This document shows, in pieces, positions 35,090 through 43,690 of a stretch of 64,000 nt of DNA. Numbering within the stretch: position 1 is the stretch's first letter; every line of letters starts with the position of its first letter. Origin of the DNA: Marthasterias glacialis (Eukaryota > Echinodermata > Asteroidea > Forcipulatida > Asteriidae). The stretch is taken from contig OU452223.1 of the NCBI GenBank assembly GCA_911728455.2, forward strand, positions 1,364,001 to 1,428,000. Reading direction: 5' to 3'. The notes beneath the pieces are model-generated. The model ran no database searches. It was not told where the DNA came from and saw nothing but the letters and a program-made list of their open reading frames with translations. Made by a program: the position numbers and the translations under genes.

Positions 35090-35540
35090 CGGGAACTGCA
35101 TGAGAGGAATAGAATGAATGAGAATCATGTGCCCACAAAGGTTGTGATCCGGCTTTGTCGGAAGGTACGGCCACACAGTAAGGTAAGATCATTGCATGAT
35201 AAGAGTGCCAATTGTACGGCCTTGTCAGTAAGCGGCCACACAGTAAGGTGAATTGAATGCATGATAAGCGTGTGCCAACAACAGTTGGGAGACGTCTTTG
35301 TCGGAAAGCAAGGCACCGCAGTAAGGTGAACTGAAAGTACGGTAAGTGTGTACCAACAAAGGTTGTTATAGCCATTGTCGGAAACCACAGCAATGGCTGT
35401 AAAGGTAAATGAATACACGAAAATCTTATCTTAACGACCTTTATTGGAAAGCACGACCACTTTGTTTGGTGAGATCCGCATTATAACAAAGCTCGTAGGC
35501 ATAGTCAGAAAACGACAGACGATCACCAGATAAGGTGCAT
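35090..35540. repeat. Degenerate ~66-80-bp subterminal repeats
   Basis: The blocks CACACAGTAAGGT(G/A)A, GTGCCAACAA.(A/G)GTTG and TTGTCGGAAAGCA recur several times. They sit just inside the right TIR of the TA-flanked element, so they are probably its subterminal repeats. The overlapping minus-strand ORFs arise from them. Confidence 0.6.
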
Positions 35541-36060
35541 CGGTAGATAAGACGCAGTGCCGTTTTCGTACCTTTGAAAGTCAGATAAGCCGCGTCTTAT
35601 ATGCAGGAAAATACGGTAAAAACAAAATGTCACATGTGAAGTAAGCTACAAATAGTACAAAGATTATGACTCTAGGAAATTTGACACAAAAGATATGCTT
35701 TTTTGAAATTTAAAGCTTCCTGTTTGGACCGGAAGTAAAGGTCAATGTAGGGTCACGCCTGTACATGTAAATCAACGTCACATATGATGTAAGTTATAAA
35801 ACAATACAAATATTACGACTTTATGGAATTTTGTTCAAGAGTAATGACTTTTTAAGTTTTGAACTTCCTGTTTAGACCGGACGTAAAGGTCAAATTGGGG
35901 TCATATGTTTAAATAAAATGTCACACATGCTATAAGCTTCAAATTGGCACAAAGATTATGACTCTACGATGTGTACTTTCGGAGATATGATTTTTTCACT
36001 ATTAAACTTTGAATTAATGTAACTTGACACCTGATGACGTCACGATGACGAAAACATGTT

Positions 36061-37095
36061 TGCCTTACTATGATTTTTTGTTATTTACAAGATGTATCAG
36101 TTTTATTCCTATGCGATGCCTTTGAACGAAAACCCTAAAAATGCAGAGATTCTGCAAGTTTCATGTAGAAAAACATCTACCGATAGAGGGCGCTTTACCA
36201 TATAAACAGTCATAATAATTAGTTAATGAAAGCCAAACTAACATCTGAGAACACTATATGAAGTTTTAAACGCTAAAAGATAGCGCTACCCCGCTGCATT
36301 CATATTTTGCAGTTTTCCCAACAAAAACCTGTACAGGTTCGCAACACCCAAAATCCTCATTGGATTAACGCGTGAAAGACAGGCGAGTGCGCACTTGTGT
36401 ACAACTTTGCTATCAACTCTGAGCAGCGAAATGCAGCGCAATCCACACAGCGTTGTACCAATGGTGCTCAAATTGAACAATTAACGGTTTATTAAAGTGA
36501 AATTACGTTGTGCTTTGATGAATTTTTTTGGTCTGGGATAACTCTTGGTAAAAGAATTCATGTTTTCTAAACAATCTTTGAAATATAGCAATTTAAAATT
36601 CAATTTATTGAGAAAAATTGTGTTTTTGACCTGCCAAATATTTACACTTTTTGAGCCATGCCTTTATACATAGATTAAAGGCTGCGTCATAAATGGTGTC
36701 ATGATGACGTGTCATTAAAAATACTTCAAATTGCACATCTGCAATATCAAACAAGTCAAGAACAGAAAAAAGTTTGAGAATTGGACGTATACATCTTGAG
36801 AAATGGGGGTTATAAGATTGCCTACTTAAATATTTATGTCACTAAAACTCCGCTAATTATTTAAGAATTTTAACCAAATATGCATTTTATTTTAACTTTA
36901 TGTACAAAGCTTCAATTTGATATAGGATTTGAGTCTGTTATACTTACCAATTTTAAGATTAGGCTTAAACAAAAATCGTGTACAAATGCAATACGGTTTG
37001 GACAAAAAGTATAATTAGAAAAATAATAATCAGAACGAAATCAATAGATGATCCGAATGCTAAGTCAGAACAGCTAATTATCCTCTAAAATGAGA
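36061..37095. other. Non-coding intron sequence
   Basis: AT-rich, with no recognised element or exon. Confidence 0.4.
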
Positions 37096-37612
37096 ACTGA
37101 GCTGATGCAAACCCTGACCCTGAGCTGATGCAAACCCTGACCCTGAGCAGATGCAAACACTGACCCTAAGCTGATGCAAACCCTGACCCTGAGCTGATGC
37201 AAACCCTGACCCTGAGCTGATGCAAACCCTGACCCTGAGCTGATGCAAACCCTGACCCTGAGCTGATGCAAACCCTGACCCTGAGCTGATGCAAACCCTG
37301 ACCCTGAGCTGATGCAAACCCTGACCCTGAGCTGATGCAAACCCTGACCCTGAGCTGATGCAAACCCTGACCCTGAGCTGATGCAAACCCTGACCCTGAG
37401 CTGATGCAAACCCTGACCCTGAGCTGATGCAAACCCTGACCCTGAGCTGATGCAAACCCTGACCCTGAGCTGATGCAAACCCTGACCCTGAGCTGATGCA
37501 AACCCTGACCCTGTTCTGACGGAAACCCTGACCCTGAGGTGATGCAAACCCTGACCCTGAGCTGATGCAAACCCTGACCCTGTGCTGATGCAAACCCTGA
37601 ACCTGAGCTGAC
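37096..37612. repeat. 23-bp minisatellite, about 22 units
   Basis: Unit GAGCTGATGCAAACCCTGACCCT is repeated head to tail. The first two and last four units carry most of the variants (GCAGATGC, TAAGCTG, TTCTGACGG, AGGTGATG, TGTGCTG); about 15 central units are identical. Since 23 is not a multiple of three and no frame contains a stop, all three minus-strand frames are open and encode the same 23-residue repeat (HQLRVRVCISSGSGFASAQGQGL cycle). Confidence 0.97.
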
Positions 37613-38763
37613 CAAACGCTTACAATTGAAGCTGTACTAGATTGGCAACATCATAATAAAAATGCAGTCTTAAAACAACAGGTCCTAAAGATGGGAAAAC
37701 AAGTATCCAAATAAAATGCAGTTGTTAAACTAATGACATGCTAAACAATGAAGATACAATGTATACTACAATGCAAAAAACAATTTGCCTTCACAGTGTA
37801 CAACATTTTGTGAAAAAGCATTAATCATCAATTTCTCAACATCTTATCTTTCCCTCTTTCCCTTGTGCCTGAAGAATACACCATTGGTAATACTTAACTA
37901 TTTTAGCTTACTAAGTGCAACCAAAAGTATAAAACTTTACATGCATATTTAATTATCGCGTTGCAAAACATCCACATGAGGACATCAGGTTATTAAGGTT
38001 TCTTTTTTAATTGCAACATGAAATAATACCAACAAATATGAGCTGTAGACACTGATCTTGTTTAAATTCACTCGAGTTGGGACACAAATTCCTTGGTAAA
38101 CTGAAAAATTTGAATATAATTTACAATATGACAATTTTTTCCTTCATATTGCCTTACAATATAAAGAAACCTTAATAGCCTAATGTCCACATATGTGGAC
38201 CTTTTATAACGGGATATTCAAATGCAAATTAATTTCAAATAGTGCCCTCATTTATCCACAATTTGTAAGTAATGGTCACAATTGAAGCCAACAGGCATTT
38301 AGAGTGAATGTCACATTTACAAATATTACAAAAAAGGATACAGGCTGCAAGGACAAAAACAAATGTCCACATATGTACTCCACATATGTACACGCAATGC
38401 ACCAAAGGGTTTTAAATAAAATAATTGTTGACATTTTTAAATTTAAATTTGAGTTAAATTTAGTAAATACCTACATGTCAAATGAACTTATCAAAAAAAA
38501 ATTATGATATAAATTCCATGTTTATTTTTGCTTTGATGATGTAAAACCTCGTCAAAAATTTCCATAATTTCCTCCAGTCACAATGGGGAAACAGCTCAAA
38601 GTAATTCTTTGTGTCATAAACATTTTCTTTTTATGAATTCATTTAAAATAGTACGAGATGAACAAGAGCAACTTGAAAGTTCACAATAAGTTTAATGTTT
38701 TCACTTCAAATACTGAGGTTGTTCTGGTGAAAACCTTGTTTATCAATTGTTTTGTCTTCTCAG
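37613..38763. other. Non-coding intron sequence before discoidin 2
   Basis: AT-rich, with no recognised element. 'CCACATATGT' occurs several times between 38188 and 38395. Confidence 0.4.
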
Positions 38764-39086
38764 TTAATGGACATTGTGGTCACAGTCTAGGAATGATTGA
38801 TGGTAACATCCCTAATGAGAGAATCACAACATCCTCTACTGATGAAGATCACTGCTCTACTAACACTCAAGGACGGCTAGATGCGCATGGTGGCTGGTGT
38901 CCCACAGAGAGTGACAAAGATACTGCATGGATACAGGTGGATTTACAGCAACCAACGAGAGTTCAAGGTGTAATAACACAGGGAAACGACGAATATGGCT
39001 ACTGGGTGACAGAGTACCTAGTGTCCTTTAGCAGTAATGGACAAGACTGGGGATTCATAGGAGGGACATCCAAGGTCAATGCAAAG
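38764..39086 (+). CDS. Discoidin domain 2, first exon
   Basis: Acceptor TTTTGTCTTCTCAG, phase 1; donor GCAAAG|GTATGA, phase 0. It encodes about 108 residues beginning VNGHCGHSLGMIDGNIPNERITTSS, with WIQVDLQQPTRVQGVITQG and VSFSSNGQDWGFIGG. The opening and strands match discoidin 1. It differs in having two extra cysteines (DHCSTN and GGWCPTES), which could form an additional disulfide in the loop region that typically contacts ligand in discoidin domains. It is completed by the exon at 39672. Confidence 0.96.
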
Positions 39087-39671
39087 GTATGACATCATAC
39101 ATAGAAGGCAATACACTATCATGCAGATCAATGAATTGAAATATCACCTTGATAAGAAGTAATACTTTTCTGGAGTTAATTGTTCCTTCATTGAATCACT
39201 GAAATGACAACATTACCCTTCCTTCTAAATCAACAAGCGTGAAGTCAATATTGTATTTTCACCCATTATTGCTTTAAACATATAGGAAGTCAAGATTCCA
39301 AGTTTATAACTTAAAAAATGCAGCAATAAGCCACTTTTATGAACTCAACCTTGACAAGTAATACTTTTCCAGAGTTAATTGTTTCTTCATTGAATCACTC
39401 AAATGAAAAAATTCCCCCTCCCCCAAATCAACACTTACAAGAATTCAATATTGTATTTTTTACCCATTATTGATTTTTACAAATAGGAGGTCAAGAAGGC
39501 ATGTTTTAAACTAAAAAAACAATAAACTAAACTTTTCTAACATGATTCATCCAGAACATTTATAGCAGCATATTTGTCTGCAGAGATTCATTTGACCTTT
39601 GTGTAACTCCAACCATTCTAGCTCCAGGATGATTAGTCGTAAATGAACAGCACATTAATTTTCCTTCACAG
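39087..39671 (+). other. Intron inside discoidin 2 with a tandem duplication
   Basis: Phase 0 intron. Two diverged ~205-bp units (39141-39345 and 39346-39545) share AGTAATACTTTTC.(G/A)GAGTTAATTGTT.CTTCATTGAATCACT and CAATATTGTATTTT..ACCCATTATTG blocks. Confidence 0.75.
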
Positions 39672-39813
39672 AGATTCCCTGGGAATACCGATGAATACAC
39701 CAGAGTAACCCACATGTTCAAGGTGGGAATCAGAGCACGCTACATCCGAATCATACCAACTAGGTATCACGGCAATCGTCCATCAATGTGTATTGAACTC
39801 CTTGGATGTAATG
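39672..39813 (+). CDS. Discoidin domain 2, second exon
   Basis: Phase 0 start after TTCCTTCACAG, phase 1 end at AATG|GTAAGT; 142 bases. It encodes RFPGNTDEYTRVTHMF, then IRARYIRIIPTRY and CIELLGC, the standard C-terminus of an F5/8C domain. With the preceding exon it totals 465 bases, identical to discoidin 1. The two discoidin modules therefore have the same intron position and phase, which points to tandem duplication of a two-exon unit. Confidence 0.96.
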
Positions 39814-40762
39814 GTAAGTTCAATATAAACAATCCAGGTTTTTACTTATAACCAAAACATCTAATTTAAATTATTCTTCTTCGCCTAACTTTTTTATTTT
39901 AAATCTGTGTTCATCTAGTATTTTAGGCAGCTATTAACTTGAACATCTTATTTAAATACTCCGCTTTATGCCAACTGCATGGTGTGGTCATTATAAACAA
40001 TCCCTGTTTTTACTTCACAACCAAATCATTCAACACAAATAAACAAATGTATTTAACATAAGAGACCAGGGATATCTTAGTGTTTTCTTCATCTCAAGTG
40101 GCTACTGAAATAGCTGCAGCACCTTGTAAACCCTAAAATAAAGGTGCTACATAAAATAGTTCACACAATTCAAAAACTTCATCAACCTGTCTTAAAAATA
40201 TTAAGTGTCTTCAGTAAACAAAATGGAGGGTCAAGGCCATGCCATCTAATGCACCACACTCAAGTTCTAGTGTCGTTAGAGTGTGGGTTTTGGGTCATGG
40301 TACTTGTGTTCTTAAGCAAGACAAATAACCATTATTGCTTCATCCTTTAGATGAGACACAAAGCTGTTATGTCCCATGTGTTGTATAAAGCAGCTTAAAA
40401 TAACACAGTACACTTATCTTTAAGAGAAGAGGTTTTCCCTGGTGTTTCTGGCATGGTTTGCTGCAGACTGCACCACATCACCTTGTAAACCCTTACAAGG
40501 TGTGGTTTAATTGGGTCTCATGATTCAAAACTATGCTTAACTGTCATTAAAATAACAAGCCCTAGATAAAGCACATGAGTAGTAATCATTGTAATATTAT
40601 TAGACTTGTTCTTTGATGACTGCAACTCAATCAAAGTTTAAATCAGAACAAGCTGCCAATGACCGCAACCATCATGGAAGCAGGACTCTTATTGCATAAA
40701 GCAATCTTATGGATATAATGTAATCCCAATATATAACTGTTAAGTTTTTTTTTTCATTTCAG
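39814..40762 (+). other. Intron before the FBG C-terminal exon
   Basis: Phase 1, GTAAGT...TTTCATTTCAG. It contains a decayed SINE copy (40225-40500). Confidence 0.8.
40225..40500 (+). mobile_element. tRNA-Leu-like SINE, decayed copy
   Basis: Matches the SINE at 31264: CACTCAAGTTCTAGTGTCGTTAGAGTGTGGG, GGTACTTGTGTTCTTAAGCAAGACA and CCATTATTGCTTCATCCTTTAGATG blocks in the same order, with a damaged B box. Confidence 0.7.
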
Positions 40763-41025
40763 ATAATATTTTAGATATGATTGACGGGCGTCCATTCTCA
40801 ACATATGACAAACCCAATACTGATTGCCCTACTCTGAGTGGTGAAGGAGGTTGGTGGTTTAATGGTTGCAATACTGCTGTATACAATAACCTTAATGGTG
40901 AATATATCCAGCCTATGAATAATTCTGGTCACAACAAACCTGTCATTAGAGGTAGTGCTTGGAATGGTACAGGAATTGTAAAAAGTGAAATCAAAATCCG
41001 CAAATCTCCACGACATGACATGTGA
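40763..41025 (+). CDS. FBG domain, last exon (C-terminal part) and stop
   Basis: Phase 1 start after TTTCATTTCAG; stop TGA at 41023-41025. It encodes 87 residues: the FSTYDKPNTDC segment (equivalent to the FSTxDxDND calcium-site strand), GGWWFNGC, NNLNGEY and the C-terminal IKSEIKIR-type strand (here IVKSEIKIRKS). The cysteines (22nd and 36th residue) give the second FBG disulfide. This exon makes no domain by itself. It is the missing C-terminal third of the FBG begun at 17002, and together they make about 217 residues, normal for the family. The acidic cluster after FSTYD is shorter than in ficolins, so calcium binding may be altered. Confidence 0.96.
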
Positions 41026-41040
41026 AAACAAATCCAAAGG

Positions 41041-41340
41041 CATGATCCTCTGCTTGGATTCGAACCCCTGACCCACGACATTCTAGAGCAGATGTCTTAC
41101 CAACTAAAGTACCGAGATTGTCTGGCAGCTAGAGGGAGTTCAAATCCTAATAGCAGCGGGTACTGCGACAATTATAACAGATGTTAATTTTGCATCGATG
41201 TGTGTTAAGCACTGTACACCTGTATACTCAGTACTTTCCCCGAACCATGTGCCTCTAGCTGCTGGGCAATCTGGGTAGTCTAGTTGGTAAGACATCTGCT
41301 CTAGAATGGCGGGAAGCGTCGTGGGTTTGAATCCAAAATA
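41041..41340. repeat. Inverted pair of tRNA-like sequences
   Basis: A minus-strand tRNA-like block (41050-41113; GGTTCGAATCC B box, TTAGTTGGTAAGACATCTGCTCTAGAATG) faces a plus-strand relative (41268-41333; AGTTGGTAAGACATCTGCTCTAGAATGG...GGGTTTGAATCC). CTCTAGCTGC(C/T)..GCAATCT segments sit between them. RNA from either strand would fold into a long hairpin. It lies just after the stop codon and so could be in the 3' UTR. Neither half forms a convincing functional tRNA. Confidence 0.7.
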
Positions 41341-41388
41341 TTCTACTTGAATATGTTTGTAAACACTGACTGTTAAAAGGGGTCAACA

Positions 41389-41394
41389 AATAAA
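41389..41394 (+). promoter_or_regulatory. Candidate polyadenylation signal
   Basis: AATAAA about 365 bases after the stop codon at 41025, the first one noticed downstream. If used, the tRNA-like inverted pair would be in the 3' UTR. Not proven. Confidence 0.3.
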
Positions 41395-41415
41395 GATATT
41401 GAGTAATAACTGATA

Positions 41416-42272
41416 CAGTCGACTCTCGTTAATACAAGCTCGGTTGTTACGAGGTTCCGGTTTATACAAGGTATTTTGCCGGTCCCGAACTGCCCCGTGC
41501 GTGTTTTAATGCATTTAAATACGGATGATACGAGCACGGTCATAACGAGAACACGGATAACACGGTAGTATTCTTGCAGCCCCGTAACGAGCAAATGTAT
41601 TGTTTGTCTTACTTTTATAGCGAGTTTGGGGAATGAATTGTTGGGCATCGATAGTTTACCTTCATTGAGGTGAAAAATTGACGTCTCAGCCTTTCAAAAC
41701 ATGTGCTACCGCTCCGTTGATCATGATCAATAGAGGTGCTATTTGAGCATTGGCAACGGTACCAGTCTATTGAATGGTAGTACAACGCAGATGAGAGGTG
41801 GACACCAGACCGTTTATTGTTTGCTGGTATCCCGCCTTAGCAATAAGCTACCTCACATTACTGTGACCTTACTAAGGTGTGAAAACCAATGAAAATCAAC
41901 ATTGAACTTTTCATGTTGGCCGTTGCGACCCAAACTTGGCTGCCAAGAACGGCAAGTTAAAGTCATATGCGCTCTTTTTTCAGTCATGAAAAATGTAAAT
42001 TGTTTTCATAAATTGACTTTCGAAATAAATTAATTAAATCAGAACAGTTTTATTTGCCCAAAATGTTGTATGATTGTTTTGTACATTTTTGTATGTACAT
42101 GTATATCATCACAGTTATGCAGTGTCCATTGCAGTACGGGTGCATTTATACACGTGTGTCCATTATGTCATGCACTGTGCATTGTTAATACCGTGCTCGG
42201 ATAATACGAGGTTCGGTTAATACAAGAAAAACGGGCCAGTCCGGCAGACCTCGTATTAACGAGAGTCGACTG
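41416..42272. mobile_element. pogo/Tigger-type MITE
   Basis: An 857-bp element with inverted ends CAGTCGACTCTCGTTAATAC / GTATTAACGAGAGTCGACTG, flanked by TA on both sides (41414-41415, 42273-42274). Ends starting CAGT with a CTCG-TTAAT motif and a TA duplication are typical of the pogo/Tigger branch. Subterminal 'ACGAGGTTC.GGTT.ATACAAG' blocks are also inverted. No transposase is left. Confidence 0.88.
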
Positions 42273-42638
42273 TACTTGTATATGCTATACAAGAGAATAC
42301 AATCACTGCTGGGTCTGATTCCTATCACAGGCAGTATGATCAAGTTTCAAATTCATATGAAATGTCACGTTCAAATCCAATTGAGAATCAATAATCTTTC
42401 TGAAATTATAACATAATTAATGAGTATTTTACACCAGTCAATATCTGTGGAACTAATGTATACTATAATATTGGTGTATTGTCTTTAATTGTCATTGGTA
42501 AATGCTGTCAAAGCTTAAATCATTTTTAAAATTAAGAAACAAATTACATTTAAATTAAATTAAATGTAAACTGCAAACAATCAAGGAAACTGACTTGGTA
42601 AATTGTAAAATAATTTTTTGGGAGAACAAAGAAAAAGT

Positions 42639-42710
42639 GACTGGAGTAGGATTTGAACCTGCGACCATTGCCTACACGTACTGACACTCTACCAACTGAG
42701 CTATCCAGCC
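42639..42710 (-). pseudogene. tRNA-like pseudogene
   Basis: On the minus strand the 72 bases keep a complete 7-bp acceptor stem (GGCTGGA / TCCAGTC with one G-T), a D arm (GCTCAGTTGGTAGAGT) and a TTCAAAT T-loop, but the anticodon arm does not pair. It is probably a tRNA pseudogene or SINE head. Confidence 0.6.
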
Positions 42711-43505
42711 ATAGATTTTCATAGAAAACGTATGGTTGAGAAATAATGTTTGAAAAATGGTTTCTGATTTAAGAATCTGTAGTTTAAATTTAACTGATTT
42801 GTAAAGCTCTTAAATCTAGTTTTTTTTTTTTTTACTTTAATGGCGTATTATGGACAAGTGTTAACATTTAAGTGGATAAGGCAGTAAAGCAGTAGGTTCA
42901 TATAAAGCTTGTTGGAACAAAGTAATATCTGGAAGGAACAAGATAATTATGGGCTTTCATCACTTCCATTCCAGGGCTGCAGTTGAACCCAACAAACAAC
43001 ATTTCCTTTTTTAACTTTTAGAGCTGATACTTATCCTTTCATTTAAAATTCAAAAACAAGAATATCATACTTGGGTACCCATATAAGAAAAAAACAGTTG
43101 CCATGGTAACAGTAGACCTTAAAATGTCTTCTGTTTCGTGTTTGACCTAGATGCTATTCAGGTACAGTCATACATAGTTGTGGTGATCTACATCACTGTT
43201 AAAAATCACAACGAAATAATTGAATGGAGAGTGTCATGTTGTGTACTGTCCCTCACACCCAGCTTTCATAGGGTTAAAATGTCCTTGGGGTAGAATCCAA
43301 TATAAACATTGGCTTAGATTTGAACCAATGGCATTACATTATAACAGACAGCCTAGCCTGGTCAGGGAATGATCTAAAGATAAACATGTTTGTAAACACC
43401 TACGTGTGTTACATTATAATTTAGAATACAATCACTGCTGGGTCGATTCCTCTCACCTTTCAATCTAGAGTCAATAATCTATCTCAAATTACAAATATTT
43501 TTTAC
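42711..43505. other. Non-coding, nothing recognised
   Basis: AT-rich. Contains a T-run (about 42821-42833). The segment near 42400-42800 resembles 47110-47480 in places (AACAATCA, CTTAAATCTA blocks), suggesting an old duplication. Confidence 0.35.
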
Positions 43506-43509
43506 TTAA

Positions 43510-43657
43510 CTCTTTGACTCCGGAATATCTGCACGTGGATGAACAGAATTGTTTTTGTTTGTCATTTGATACTGTACAAAAACGAGGCCATAATGGCTTT
43601 GCTGTCCATTTGAGTTGTTCACATGCAGTTATAAATAGACTTAACGGAGTGAAAGAG
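43510..43657. mobile_element. 148-bp TTAA MITE
   Basis: CTCTTTGACTCCG and CGGAGTGAAAGAG are inverted ends, flanked on both sides by TTAA (43506-43509, 43658-43661). A related copy without intact TTAA is at 53065-53213. Confidence 0.75.
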
Positions 43658-43690
43658 TTAATGTGCCTCAATTGTAATATATTTAATTAA

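Larger units (their letters stand above)
30812..35616. mobile_element. 4.8-kb TA-flanked element with nested insertions
   Basis: Inverted ends CCGTATTTTCCTG..TATAAG and CTTATA..CAGGAAAATACGG are flanked by TA on both sides (30810-30811, 35617-35618). A TA target duplication is typical of the Tc1/mariner/pogo group. Inside are a SINE (31264-31620), a family M copy (31651-34143), a short acidic ORF (34571-34630) and degenerate subterminal repeats (35090-35540). Without the nested insertions the element would be about 2 kb. Confidence 0.75.
30469..36060 (+). mobile_element. Family M copy split by a 4.8-kb insertion
   Basis: Left part 30469-30811 (starts ACTAGACATTAAG) and right part 35617-36060 are one family M copy. 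The right part resumes with AACAAAATGTCACATGTGA-GTAAGCTACAAAT, exactly the block expected next from the preceding unit at 30693. It carries ETS/half-site modules at 30645, 30763, 35714 and 35862 and ends with a CRE (GATGACGTCACGATGACG, 36032-36049). The inserted sequence is the separate element at 30812-35616. Confidence 0.7.
25937..38763 (+). other. 12.8-kb intron between discoidin 1 and 2
   Basis: Phase 1, GTAAGT...CTTCTCAG. It holds a satellite dimer, family N and family M elements, the large TA-flanked element, SINE and the 23-bp minisatellite. No further exon was recognised. Confidence 0.8.

Noticed and set aside
37074..37615. Three overlapping minus-strand ORFs of 149-171 codons
   Set aside because: They are three readings of the same 23-bp minisatellite, not genes.
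42639..42710. Functional tRNA gene on the minus strand
   Set aside because: Acceptor, D and T features are present but the anticodon arm does not pair, so it is more likely a pseudogene or SINE head.
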